From Juglans regia (taxonomy: Eukaryota; Streptophyta; Magnoliopsida; Fagales; Juglandaceae), in assembly GCF_001411555.2 (NCBI RefSeq), contig NC_049911.1, positions 5,030,209 through 5,094,208 of the forward strand: DNA of 64,000 nucleotides, written 5' to 3'. Position 1 is the first letter of the stretch, and every line of letters starts with the position of its first letter. Shown one piece after another: positions 14,313 through 26,440 of this stretch. The notes below the pieces were generated by a model that was given only the letters and a program-made list of their open reading frames with translations, was not told the DNA's origin and searched no databases. The translations under genes were made by a program, and so were the position numbers.

Positions 14313-15246
14313 GCTGTTTTATATGTTTCCCATCTATATATTTCCCCTCAGGTTCTTTGTCTTTTACTAATATTTCTGTGTTGTTTGCCCTAATTATATT
14401 TTACCAGTACTGGCCGTGAGACTCGTAATCTCGTACACCTAAGTTTGGGATGGTATTTTCTATAAGAAGCTAGTTGAGCACTTCATGATCAAAGATATTA
14501 GTACTGCAATTAAGTCTCCGACTACAATTTAGCTAATTTAGAGTACTACAAACTGAAAAACGTACAAGGTCTTGGTAATTTTGCTAAACAACCCTTTTGG
14601 CATGCATTTCATTAATGCTATGTCTTAACAACTTATCTTCCATGAGATCATTACCCTAATGGGAGAAAACTATTCCAATTAGCTAGATTCAACAGTTTTC
14701 AAGAAAAAAAAAAATATAGTATATACTTTGGTGTTTGTATTGGTTAATTAATTGAGGACGTCACTACAAGAAAAACGGCCTTTTATGACCAATTTATTGA
14801 AACCAAAAGACTTTTCGCAACCAATTTTAACTGCAAATAGTCATTTTGCTGGAATTAACTAGTCACAAATAAGTAATTTTCTTATAGTGCGTTACAAGTA
14901 ATACTTTGGCTTATAGATTAATGATAACATCATATATATACTACTTAAAAACTTACCCAAAAAATATAGATATTTCAGTTACATAACGGTTCACTAGCAC
15001 TTAATTCCCCCCGATCTTCTCTAGCTAGCAACTTCATCCATCAACTTATTACTGATCTATTTATTTAAGTATCACCCTTTCTACTTAATTCTCCCCCATT
15101 CTTTGTAACTTAATATTGGATCCAAGAAAATAAAATCAAAAAATTCTTTTAATTACTTTGCAAAAATCATTTCATTATAATTCATTCCTTTATATCAATT
15201 ATTAATATGCATTATACTTATCTTGTCTTAGTAATGCACAGCCGCA

Positions 15247-15280
<34 letters not shown>

Positions 15281-16474
15281 ACACACCAGTATTTTAACTA
15301 GCTTTAATTTTTAGAAAATTCGTAATCTAAAAATAGTTGTACTAGGATTAGGTATTGACTGAAATATATTTAACGAGACTTAAGAGAACTGGAAGAAAAT
15401 GATCTAAAATAGATGCCATGCTTGTTTATTGCATTTTGAACCTCCATACAAAACAGATCGAGTACTGACTAAAGCGATCTAGGAGAGGGGTTATGATATA
15501 AGAAACGCATGCATTTCATCGTCGGTCTCCTACTTACCCGGAAACACATTCATTATAATTCACCATCATTTCTGTTTCACCTAATTAACTTGTTCTTATC
15601 CAAACTGAAAAGGAGTCCTACTATTTATAGAGAGTTCGTGGTCAAAGCTTGTCTAGATTTTCTTACCGGGGAGACTTGCTAGGGTAGCTATACCCATGCA
15701 GTGAGATAAAAGGATTAAGAGTCCCTTTATTCTGTTTTTGATTCCCCTATGTAATATCCCCAAAGTTGATCAACATCCTAATTAATTAAGGCCATGGCTT
15801 TAATTATATCCTGCTCTAATTACGAATGGCCTGAAAGCAGATGATTTTTCTCTGGATCAAGCTGTGTAGATTCAAGCATATGCAGTGCGGCCAATCCTTA
15901 GGACCATCTACACACCACGCGCCAAGATTCCTAGTCTCTTGTCATTTACTGCCATGCAGACTATGTATATATATATAGTGGACACCTGAATGGATAATAT
16001 TGATTAACATATATACATATATTTTTTGAAGGAGAGGACAGATGAAAAGTTCTTGGAAGATAGAAAAGTACTAAGGAATCGCAAGAAAGAGATATATATT
16101 TACATTATCTGCAAAATATAAGCTTCAGGTGCAGAAAATGTTCTGTATTATGCAATATATAAAGGATTTTGTCCAGAAAAGAAAATGAAATGGATATGCT
16201 TAAAATCATGATAAAGAAAGTACCAGAACAAAGGAACAAACATGAGTGTTGCAAAATGAAAAAAGGAAAAAAAAAAAAAAAAATTGCCAGACCTGGTGCT
16301 TGAAAACTCAAATAGCTTCCCAGTGCTGGAGAAGATTACAAGGCCAACTTCAGCATCACACAGGATTGCTAGCTCCTTTGCCTTTTTGATCAATCCTTTT
16401 CTACGCTTCGAGAAGGTAACTTGTCTGCTCGTTGAATTATCGATCCTTTGAATGGCGATCTTCCCTCTCCCCAT
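6449..16474 (-). CDS. AGL17-like: AGL17-clade type II (MIKC) MADS-box transcription factor
   Basis: Seven exons join in frame: 16293-16474 (182 nt), 11098-11176 (79), 7931-7992 (62), 7035-7134 (100), 6885-6926 (42), 6755-6796 (42) and 6449-6580 (132). The first six lengths are those typical of MIKC genes. The product is 212 aa. Exon 1 encodes the MADS DNA-binding domain ([20 protein letters not shown], then [20 protein letters not shown]). Exon 2 is the I region ([19 protein letters not shown]). Exons 3-6 form the K-box coiled coil (LRQELQNLQ, then [16 protein letters not shown]). This match places it in the AGL16/AGL17/AGL21/ANR1 clade, which in other plants acts in roots, stomata, nitrate response or flowering; the exact orthologue is not decided. 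Introns 1 (5.1 kb) and 2 (3.1 kb) are large and hold transposon relics. The C-terminus ends early, at QQNY. Confidence 0.93.
7585..7799. mobile_element. Possible MITE in MADS intron 3
   Basis: A 215-bp AT-rich block is bounded by AATGTCAG and its inverted copy CTGACATT. The mirrored 'GGACA' words near both ends suggest longer, decayed inverted termini. No target duplication was established. Confidence 0.4.
11419..11617. mobile_element. hAT-like MITE (GGCCTCGTTT family) in MADS intron 2-1 region
   Basis: The block starts GGCTCGTTTAGA and ends CCAAACGGGACT. Its AT-rich core (reverse complement of AATATTCTAACAATATTTTAT and CAACTTTTTCAAAT) is shared with the blocks at 12347, 28931 and 62250. The superfamily call rests on appearance only; no terminal duplication was confirmed. 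Confidence 0.6.
11955..12000. repeat. Two tandem 23-bp units in MADS intron 1
   Basis: The 23-bp word starting GCTCCCAAAAATGATGC occurs twice without a gap. Confidence 0.85.
12271..12376. repeat. 53-bp tandem duplication at the edge of a MITE
   Basis: Positions 12271-12323 and 12324-12376 are identical 53-bp copies. They include the GGCCTCGTTC end of the adjoining MITE plus its flank, so the duplication arose after the MITE inserted. Confidence 0.9.
12347..12559. mobile_element. MITE (GGCCTCGTTT family) in MADS intron 1
   Basis: The ends are GGCCTCGTTC and AACGAGGCC, an inverted pair, around a core with CAACTTTTTCAAATC and ATTCTAACAATATTTTATTCAAC. The same core is present at 11419, 28931 and 62250. 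Confidence 0.7.
14283..14312. repeat. (TA)n microsatellite
   Basis: About 15 uninterrupted TA units in MADS intron 1. Confidence 0.9.
14762..14889. mobile_element. 128-bp non-autonomous CACTA element
   Basis: The block begins CACTACAAGAAAAA and ends TTTTCTTATAGTG, the standard CACTA (En/Spm-type) inverted termini with a few mismatches. It is flanked by the 3-bp target duplication CGT (14759-14761 and 14890-14892), the length expected for this superfamily. It has no coding capacity. Confidence 0.88.
15249..15278. repeat. (AT)n microsatellite
   Basis: About 15 uninterrupted AT units in MADS intron 1. Confidence 0.9.
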
Positions 16475-16828
16475 CCCTGATCTGCTATTGCTTTCTATAT
16501 ATATATTAGGGTTCCTGCAACAACAGTACCCTTGAGTAGCCTTGACAAATAATTATTTAAAGATCATTAATCTTAATCAACAGGTAAAGGCTGAATGGGA
16601 TTTAATGAAAAGCTTACTTAGTACTTGAGCAGCTCAACACTTTGAGCAAACATTGATCTGATGGTCGTTTATATTGGTGATTGAGATTTGTGTTGCATCT
16701 TTTTCATTTTCTCCCATCAAGAAGAGAAAATCTTGCAGGACTGGTAGTAGGAATTGAAGATGATAACTCCAAATGAATGTATTAATATATAGAGACCTAG
16801 AGGACTGGTTCGAGATATATTAGAAAAT
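16475..16828. other. Upstream region of the MADS-box gene
   Basis: This is the 5' flank of the minus-strand MADS gene up to the assembly gap. I could not place a TATA box or transcription start with confidence. The opposite side of the gap is SYMRK coding sequence on the plus strand, so the two genes diverge and part of the shared upstream region is missing. Confidence 0.5.
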
Positions 16829-16928
16829 NNNNNNNNNNNNNNNNNNNNNNNNNNNNNNNNNNNNNNNNNNNNNNNNNNNNNNNNNNNNNNNNNNNNNNNN
16901 NNNNNNNNNNNNNNNNNNNNNNNNNNNN
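16829..16928. other. Assembly gap, exactly 100 N
   Basis: A run of exactly 100 N is a conventional placeholder for a gap of unknown size. The first base after it is already inside a SYMRK exon. About 310-330 residues of SYMRK are missing by comparison with the family's usual length, so the true gap must exceed 1 kb. Confidence 0.97.
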
Positions 16929-19900
16929 AAAGCAAATGGGTCTCTTAATATGACTTTGGTCAAGGCCTCAGGTGGTGTCTTTGGGCCCATTTGCAATGCC
17001 TATGAAATCTTGCAAGTGCACCCATGGGTGAAAGAGACTAACCAGAAAGATGGTGAGTTCAATTTAAAAGCATGCAATTTCTAGTTATATATACAGCTTA
17101 TTCTTGGTTTCTTCTGTTTTGTGCAATGATGGAACAGTTTCTTTATAACTAATAGAGCACTCCTTTTTGGGTTCTCTCTCTCTAAAAACATTTTATTTCT
17201 TCAGTGGATGTGGCCTTGAACGTGAGGAATGAGTTACTGGCATCTAACCAAGAGAATGAACTGTTGAAAAGTTGGTCTGGAGATCCATGTCTTCCAAACC
17301 CCTGGCATGGTTTAGGTTGTGAGCCCTATAATGGTTCAGTTATCATCACCAGTTTGTAAGCCCCCTTCATTTGAAATGTGTCAGTTGTTATATGGAAAAC
17401 ATGGTCTGCGCCTAATTCCATGTTCTTCTATTTCACAGATCTTTACTTTTGGTTGTATGGGTACCTTTCGGCTATTTTCTTGAAAGGGTCACTATTTATG
17501 TTGATTTGGTAGTGTGTAATATCATATTTTCTTCCAGGGATCTCTCTTCAAGTGAACTTCAAGGGTCAATCCCTCCCAGTATCGCTGAACTGGCCAAATT
17601 AAAAACACTGTACGGTTCACACTGCTGTCTTCTATCGAGTTGTCCATGTTTTTTTTACTTAAAAAGTATTTAGGACTATTGTTTCTTATTACATTGATAT
17701 GACGTGTTTGTTTTATGTAGGAATCTGAGCTACAACTGTTTCAATGGCAGTATTCCAGAGTTTCCTGCTTTTTCCGTGCTAGAGTCAATGTAAGCTTTTT
17801 TTGGGTTTCAAATCCAAATTTTAGCTATACGAGATTCAATGTAGTCTTTGAATCCCGAAAGCTCTGCTGATTAAACATTACCTCCAGATGGAGATGAATT
17901 TTAGAAAGCATTATATATATATATATATCCACTATTGACATGATCCTGATCATCTTGTCTACAATTCTGATGAATTTATACAAAATTGCATGAGCAGAGG
18001 ATAGATATTTTACGCTGTCACGACACGGATCCTATGCATATTCTCATAATTTACAGTTCTGTTTTCAGAGACCAATGTCCTACTTGATTTCTGCCTGTCT
18101 ACAAACAAAGATAGAAATGTCATTTCTTCATGTAATCATTAAATATAAAAGGCTTTTGTTTTTTTTAATAATGTATAACAAGTCCACAACTTCTTCAGTT
18201 TCTCATAAATAGTATTAATCTCATCTTAACATCTAAACACATCTAAACTTATTTTAAATAAACGCCACATAACTTATTTCACCTATTCAACTCACTACTA
18301 TTCATAAAGAATTCAGTTCAGCTCAATATTCAAACGCAGCCTAAGAATGGTGCTATATGGATGTGCAATGAAAGTCAAATACTTTGGGAGAGATGTTATG
18401 CAGATATCTTAATCTCTATTCTTCCTTCATTTAGATGCTAGTTAGCACAATGAGTGGCTGCTACAACAGTAGTTCTCCATGTAAAAAATATCATGTTTAA
18501 TTTATTGATTGATTTACAATAATGAACAGGGATATCAGACACAATCAGCTTACAAGACAACCTCCAGAATCTCTTATCTCGCTGCCACATTTAGAATTAC
18601 TGTAAGTTTCAAATTGACTTCTGTTATGAATTATACTGCCATTCAGTCATTAACTATGTGCTTGCTCCAGATATTACGGGTGCAATTGTTATTTAGACAA
18701 AAAACTTCAACCCAGCTTCAACGAATCAAGACTTCGTACAGAGTATGAGCTCTAATATATATGAACTGATACAATTACGTACAAAAGAAACAGAAAAATC
18801 AGGAATCTGATATTTGAATCTATTTTCAGCTCTGGAAGATGTGATTCTGAAGGACGAACACATAAACCAGTAATCGTCATTGGCGTTGCATGTGGATCAT
18901 TTCTATTTACCATTGTAGTTGGAATCGTTTTTGTTTGCATTTACAGACGAAGATTAAGGCACAGGGGAGGATTTGATAATAAAGAACAGCATATGGTTGA
19001 GAGTGAGTATACGAATCTTTTCTCTGGTCATTGATATTCATTCAAGTCTGGAATCTTGTGGGGGAGCAGGTAAATAAAAGTATAAAAAAGGATCTAATGC
19101 ATAACCTCATCCTCCAAATAATACATAAATGAAAAATCTTATCCTCTAGCTATAAATAATGAAGGTGTGAGCATGAATGAGAATCACGAAATCCCATCTA
19201 ACACACAAGGGGATGACTAGAAAGTAATGGATTTATTAGGCCATCCTCAAAGATCATACATCCAGATGGAAGACAATTGTCTTCCAGGTTATACACAATT
19301 CACAAGGACCACTTGCTACGTTAACGTTGTTCACTCGAGCAGTCGAGCATAAATAATAGATAATGTTAGTCAGGTAAGCACAATTTAGATTGTCAGATAG
19401 TCGAGGTCAAGTTTCAGCAGTATATGTTGCTTTGTGAATCATATTTTTCTAACAAGTTCACCTAAAATATGCAGATATACTTATCTACCTACCCAGCAAA
19501 GATGATATTAGTACAAAGTCAATAGCTATTGAGAAGTTTACACTGGCATCGATAGAGGCTGCCACCGAGAAGTACAAAACCTTGATAGGCGAAGGGGGAT
19601 TTGGGTCGGTTTTCCATGGCATGCTACTTGAGGGCCAGGAAGTGGCAGTAAAGGTTCGGTCAGCAGAATCTACTCAGGGAACCCGGGAATTTGAGAACGA
19701 GGTAAACAGGCTATTTTCATGTATATGATATCTTATCATAACTTTTTATATTCCATACAAAAACAAGAAAGTTAGACATGTAAACATGATTCGGCCATTT
19801 TCTGCATGAGTCATGGAAATGCAAAGCATTCAATTTGTTGTCACTTTGTCCCTCCCCTCTCCCTTCAGCTTATCATCCTTTACAAGAAATTCTGGTGACT

Positions 19901-22900
19901 AACTGCACTACTGCAATGGCTATGCTTTTGATCGAGAAAAATGGAATCTAGTTAGTTCTTCTGTTTGTTACTATGTTGTTTCCCCAATCACTATGGGTTC
20001 AACCAAATATTCAATTATGACTTTCTTTTGGAGGTTAGATTTATGAATTTAACCTAATTGAAAATTTTGCCAGCTGACAACTCTTAACAATGTATTTGAC
20101 AGCTAAACCTGCTCTCAGAGATTCGACACGAGAACCTGGTGCCTCTTCTTGGTTATTGTAGTGAAAATGACCAACAAATTCTTGTTTATCCTTTTATGTC
20201 TAATGGCTCCCTACAAGATCGTCTCTATGGTACTTATTGATCATTGATTCTTTTAGATGATATCAATTGGCATTACTAGGTCACTAATCACCAGTTTGTT
20301 CACAGGGGATGCAGCAAAAAGGAAAACTCTGGACTGGCCAACCAGACTTTCTATTGCTCTAGGTGCTGCTAGAGGCAAGTAAAATGGGTTGCTCAGTTTT
20401 CTTATTTTTACTTATCAAAAAATCATTTTATTGTCCTAATTTACAAGAAAGTAAAGAGAAGATGCAAAGGAAATCTTAATGTACAGATAAGCAATGGCAA
20501 AATTGGCAATGCAAGCGGTACCCTTTATCAGGTACTCTCTGGTGTTTAACCTAAGAGACAGAAGTGGTGGAGAAGGGCTACCCTTATTGTCTAATCTACT
20601 GGATAAGAAAGATAATAAAAGTATGACATGATTACAAAACGAACAATGCTTCAGTAAATACTGAGTGGCTATTAAGTATGCTGGATAAAGTCATAATCTC
20701 TAGAAAGTGGTCTATCATGAATGAAAATAACTCCTAGGGATTGGCTCAAGTGGTAAAGGATTTGGTTTTGGTGGTATGCTCCCTCCAGGTCTAATGTTCG
20801 AATCCTATTGGGTGCAAATAATTTCTATGAACAATCAGACTGGGAGAACTTCCTTTTTGTAGGAAACTCATTGTCGAGAGCCTATGCACCCCTGGAATTA
20901 ATCGAGACTTTGTTCTTGGACACTCAGTGCCAATAAAAAATAAAAACGAAAACGAAATCCCTGACCTCCTTGCTTCTCAAAATTGCTTGGATTGTTTTGT
21001 TTTTTGCTTGTTTGTAGAAAATAGATTGAGGAAGATATTTCTAATTTCCTTTTTGTTTGTTTGGCTGGTTGTTTGAAATGACTATTTCGTTATTCAGGTT
21101 TGCAATATCTTCACACGTTTGCTGGGCGTTGCATAATACATAGGGATGTAAAATCAAGCAATATACTCTTGGATCATACAATGTGCGCAAAGGTTGCAGA
21201 CTTTGGTTTCTCAAAGTACGCTCCTCAGGAAGGGGACAGTGGTGTTATTTCTCTGGAAGTGAGAGGAACAGCGGGTTACCTAGATCCAGAGTGAGTCTGA
21301 TATCTGCATGTTTCATAGACTAGTTTTTATTTGAAATATATATAAATATATATATATATATTTATATTGTTCTGATTTAATTTTCAAATATTAACCCCTT
21401 GTTCACTTTTGTTACTGTGATCGACCAATTTGGTTTTCCGTAATTTTATTTTTTATTTTTTTATAATTAATAAGAAATTTTATTTCCAAAGATAGGCAAA
21501 TCCCAAGTATACAGAATCTATACAAAGTAAATACTACATCTCTCTAAAAACAAAATAAAAGCTAATACAAAAATTGAGGAAGTTAACATCATCCATTACA
21601 AGAGTTTTAGCCCACATACACAAAGTACTAAAGAAAAAATTTCTAAGTTCTCTCAACGAACATTCTCTCAATGAACGTTCTTTGTCTTCAAAGTATCTCA
21701 CATTCCTCTCAAGCCAGAGATACCACATCAGACATGAAGGAATCATCTTCCATATATCAGCAGCATTCTTTCTTCCCTTTAATCCACACCAACCTGCAAG
21801 TAGATCCACCACATCCTTAGGCATCATCCAAAGTAAACCTGTCTGATTAGAAACCTCATTCCACAAAGACATGGCCACTTCACAGTGAAGAAAAAGATGA
21901 TTAACAGATTCTTCATCCTTCTTGCACATGACACACCAATCAGCTATGCACATACTTCTCCCCCTAAGATTATAAGTGGTCAAAACTTTGCCAAGAGATA
22001 CCACCCAACTGAAAAAAGCCACCGTGGTAGGTACCTTCACTCTCCAAATATTTTTCCAAGGAAAATCACAGCTCCCGTGACAGGTTAAAATTCTGTGAAA
22101 AGAAGAAACTGAGAACTTAGAATTTCCTACATGAACCCACAGCATACTATACTCCCTTCCCAGCATCACCTTTGAACTATAAAGTCTTCCCAAAAAAGCA
22201 GTAACGCCATTCACTTCCCAATCATTGGCGTTTCTAAGAAAGTCAACAATCCACATGAGAAAGAATGTTCCACAGTTGCATTTTGATCCCTTACATCAAC
22301 AATATTTTTCCAGAAGGCATTTCTTTCCATATGATTTCTCCAAAGCTATTTCCAAAGTAGCGCTCTATTAAACAACCTCAAATTTTTTTATCCCCAAACC
22401 ACCACATGAAATCAGTTAACAAACCTTGTTCCAACTAATCAAATGAAACATTTTTTCTTCTCCTTTACCACCCCACAAAAAATTCCGATACAAACTCTCA
22501 ATTCTTCTTTTTACCCTTGCCGGCAATGGGAAAAAAGAGAAAATAAGTAGAAAGATTTGACAAAATACTTTTTATCAATGTTAATCTTCCCCCTTTAGAC
22601 AAGTAAAGCACTTTCTAACCAGCTGATCTCTTTTCAATTTTCTCAATCACCCCATCCCAAATAGTAATTGATTTATGCGAAGCTCCCAATGGAAGACCGA
22701 GATATCTCATAGGAAGCGAAGAAATCCTGCAACCCAATATATTGGCCAGATCTAAAATATCTGAATGGAACCTACAAGAACAATTTCAGTTTTAGATAAA
22801 TTAACTCTTAACCCCGAGACAGCTTCAAAACACAGCAGTAATGCTCTTAAAGCACAAAGATGATCAGTATTGGGCTCACTAAATATCGAAGTATCATCAG

Positions 22901-24707
22901 CAAATAATAAATGAGACACTTTTAAACAATTCCAGGACTCATCACCCACCACAAAACCTAGCATAAAGTTACCATCCACAGCCTTCTCAATCATTCTACT
23001 CAAAGCATCCATAATCATAACAAAAAGGAAGGGAGAAATGGGATCACTTTGTCTCAAGCCACGCGAGCTGTTAAACAATCCAACTGGAGAACCATTCACC
23101 AAAATTGAAAATCTCGACGATGAAATACAGTGCTGAATCCACAAACACCATTTTTCTTCAAAACCATATCTCCTAAGCAAATAGAAAAGGAATTTCCAAC
23201 TAACATGGTCATAAGCCTTTTCCATGTCTAATTTAATTAAAATTCCAGCTTCCCCCATTTTAATTCTACTCTCTAAACATTCGTTGCAATTAATACAGAG
23301 TCTAGGATTTGTCTCCCCCTTGCAAAAGCATTTTGAGATTTCACAATAATCCTCTCCATCACCTTACTTAATCGCTTGGCCAGCACCTTTGAAATGATTT
23401 TATGCACTCTATTAACCAAACTAATAGGCCGAAAATCTCTCATCTCCACAGCCCCTACCTTCTTCGGAATGAGTGCAATGAAAGTCGCATTAAAACTTTT
23501 CTCAAATCTCATATATGAATGAAATTCAACAAACACCTTCATGATATCTTCTCGCACAATGTCCCAGCATGCTTGAAAAAACGCCATTGAGAACCCATCC
23601 GGGCCCGGAGCCTTATCCCTATCCATATCCCTAACAACATCAAGAACTTCTTCTTCAAACTCTCTCTCCAACCATTCAGCTTCAGACTGATCAATAGAAT
23701 CAAAACATAGAAGCATATGGAAGGCTTCAAACTGTGCCAACCATGGAACATTTTTCCAGTTCATCCTGGAGTTGGTCTTAATGTATCAAACGGTTCAATT
23801 GTACCCATAGAGAAACTTTACCATGGTCTTAATGTCATTCAGGTACTATACGACCCAGCAGTTGTCTGTAAAAAGTGATGTCTTCAGCTTTGGTGTGGTT
23901 CTACTTGAAATTGTAACTGGTCGTGAGCCTCTCAACATACACAGGCCACGCAATGAATGGAGCTTGGTTGAATGGGTATGGTCCAATTTCATGCTCTCTA
24001 GCTTCTAAGAATTTGATATCATAAGCTGCTCTTTTAGATCTCTATAGTGTTACAGAACACTTCCACACCATATGATGCCTAAAAAATTTGTAACTCCATG
24101 GAATTCTTACTTTACATTTAGAAAAATGTTGTTCTTCATTCTGAGTTCCAGCATCGTCAAATAAACCAGTTGACATATCCTATTTAAGTGTTATGTCATG
24201 TTAAGTGTTGAGTTATAAAGACTTGCCACATCAGTTGATGTAACTGGAGATAATAAAATTCAAAATGAAAGGTAGCACATTTATCCCCATGGATCCAAGA
24301 CCAGCTGACCTAATAAGTGTGGATGAAGTCTAATAGTGGAGCATCTTTGCATGCAGGCCACACCCTATCTAAGAGATCAAAAGATTGATGAAATCGTGGA
24401 CCCTAGCATCAGGGGTGGGTACCATGCAGAGGCAATGTGGAGAGTTGTGGAAGCCGCACAGTCATGTATTGAGACCAGTGCTGCTTATCGGCCATTCATG
24501 GCCAATATTGTCCGGGAGCTGGAGGATGCTTTGATCATAGAGAACAATGCATCTGAATACATGAAGTCCATAGACAGTTTGGGAACTTCCAACTCCAATC
24601 GCTTCTCTGTTGTCATGGACAAAAGAATTGCTCTACCACCAATGTCAACTCCATCAGAACCGTTGTCTATTATGACGCAACAACCCTCTCCTCCCCAGCC
24701 AAGATAG
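16929..24707 (+). CDS. SYMRK: SYMRK symbiosis receptor-like kinase, 5' end lost in gap
   Basis: Thirteen exons join in frame to 610 codons plus stop: 16929-17052, 17205-17355, 17538-17609, 17721-17789, 18530-18601, 18671-18742, 18830-19002, 19475-19701, 20103-20229, 20306-20374, 21098-21290, 23843-23975, 24357-24707. In order they encode the end of the malectin-like domain (LVKASGG...NAYEIL), the GDPC motif (SWSGDPC), three LRR-type exons of 69-72 nt plus a trailing 72-nt exon, one membrane helix ([18 protein letters not shown]), then a kinase. The kinase has [27 protein letters not shown] and APE-like YLDPE, and the tail has [12 protein letters not shown] and PPQPR. SYMRK is the plasma-membrane co-receptor needed upstream of calcium spiking for arbuscular mycorrhiza and nodulation. 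All catalytic residues are present. The signal peptide and most of the malectin-like domain fall in the gap. The intron after exon 10 uses a GC donor, and intron 11 holds a LINE. Confidence 0.95.
18181..18345. mobile_element. Possible MITE relic in SYMRK intron
   Basis: An AT-rich block with repeated 'CATCT(C/A)AAC' words ends in CAAACGCAGCC. It resembles the ends of the short elements elsewhere in the window, but no clean inverted terminus or target duplication was found. Confidence 0.35.
20738..20950 (+). mobile_element. tRNA-derived SINE in SYMRK intron 10
   Basis: The head looks like a tRNA: an A-box-like TGGCTCAAGTGGTAA (20742-20756) and a B-box GTTCGAATCCT (20796-20806), spaced as in a pol III promoter. 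An unrelated body follows, then an A-rich tail (AAAAAATAAAAAC). The acceptor stem does not close, so it is not a tRNA gene. Confidence 0.72.
21437..23790 (-). mobile_element. 5'-truncated L1-type LINE in SYMRK intron 11
   Basis: The minus strand encodes a reverse transcriptase start ([36 protein letters not shown] at 23273-23764) and its core ([18 protein letters not shown] at 22752-23258). A zinc-binding RVT C-terminal region follows at 21534-22256 ([19 protein letters not shown]). The 3' tail is an A-rich stretch on the minus strand near 21437-21480. Endonuclease and ORF1 are absent and the frame is broken at least twice. It separates the exons for kinase subdomains VIII and IX and adds about 2.3 kb. 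Outer limits are approximate. Confidence 0.88.
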
Positions 24708-26440
24708 CAAGTACAATGAGTGAATATGATGTTTCATCAATATATGAATGGTGGAGTTTTCCTTTTTCTTCCATAGTCCAACATGTATTGATATGTCAAT
24801 GACTCAATGATGACCTTCTAGTTACATCATATGCTAATGATAAAAGGAAAAATGAGGATGATCCTCCAATACTCTAGCTTATGAATCTTGCTGTTTATTC
24901 GACATTCATTAGGTTGTAAAACTCAAGAGAGTTGAATTTATGCTAAAATGCTATTGAAGAACATATGGACATTGCACAAGTATGAGTTCAGCATATCTTG
25001 CCAAAAATCAGATGGGTCGTTTATCCTGGGAGTTGATGAATGTTCATAAACCTGGAAAGCCAAATAATTCATGCAAGACAGGCTAGCTAAACATTCATTG
25101 AGTTGACTCAACCCCATTAAATCTGTATGGTACCTGCACCATAGATTTATCTCCTAGAGCTCGACCCAACAACTGATAAAAATAATGAGTCCCACAAAAA
25201 ACTCTGGAACAAAATATTACCCTGGCACTCACCACCTTGCTGGATAAGAATATCAAGTAGTCTATAACAAAACGCTCCTGTTTTTTTCACTGTTTAATCA
25301 AATGGTCCTACCTACACTCGGTATTTAGGTTACTTGATGAAGGTAACCCTTCCCTTTCCCAAACAACATTGGTCCCTGGACTCAATGGCCTACTAGAACG
25401 AGAGCTGAAAATTGAAAAGAAGAAAGCCCATATAGATATAGATACATATATCTATAAGATAGGAGGAAACTAACTCTTCAAAACAAATGACTGGTCAATT
25501 TCAGTAATAAGGTCGTAGTCAACTTATTGAGTTGGTGGTTGGGGCTACGCAGTATATGCTCTGCACAAAATATAGCCTCTACGAAGTTAAGAATAATGCC
25601 CCCAAATTGGTTAAAGTTCGAAAATTAAGATTTGGATTAGCGATGACCATTAACAAGAATGTTTTTTTTTTTTGTTTGAAGATTTTGACATAATTTTTTT
25701 TTTTTATAAGTGCTTGAAGATTTTGATATAATAACAGAAGGTTGGACACAATATGCTTGTATGATGAAGACTTAATATGAAAAGGTGGTACTAACTAGTA
25801 ACTACGGACAGACAGAGAATTATCGGCAATGAAGGCTGATGACTGCAACAGGAAAGAGAGATGTGGCTCATGAGAAACCATAGATAAAAGTTAATTAAGA
25901 AATCAGCAGAAGAAGACTTATTTAGCTAAACCCAAACATAGACAACACTTTATTCAGTTTATTGGGTATTTAGTATTAATCCTATCAATGATAAACCACA
26001 AAGGAATCCAGTACGTTTCTGAATCCACGACCTCAACCTATATTTTGCTATTCTTACAGTGGGAGGATCGGTTATTTGAAGTAGAACCATTGGCAGAATG
26101 CTTATTGCGTTGAGCTATATTTAAATTTATTTTTCTATCAACAAACATCTAGATGCCCCTGAATTTCTAAAATGATCTCAATGATGCATTATCGCTTGTT
26201 TCGCAAGCCTAAACTAATAAGATGTTGTGAATTTAATCCCTTAATTAACATTATCACGTCCATCCTAAAGAAGTGGGGATTCGATATGGGAACCATTCAT
26301 CTTAACAATGTCTAAAGCTGAAAAAAAAAAGAGAGAGAAGTTAATCTAATCAAATTAATTAATATTATAACATTTCCCCTCATGTGTAGACCAAACATGC
26401 CCAAACTGATAGAAAAGAGTGAATTTGATCATGTAATCAA
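24708..26440. other. SYMRK 3' flank and intergenic, no gene seen
   Basis: The first few hundred bases should hold the SYMRK 3' UTR. The rest is AT-rich and shows no convincing coding exon, repeat pair or RNA gene. Confidence 0.55.

Noticed and set aside
20738..20830. tRNA gene
   Set aside because: A and B boxes are present, but stems do not form and an unrelated body with an A-tail follows. It is a SINE.
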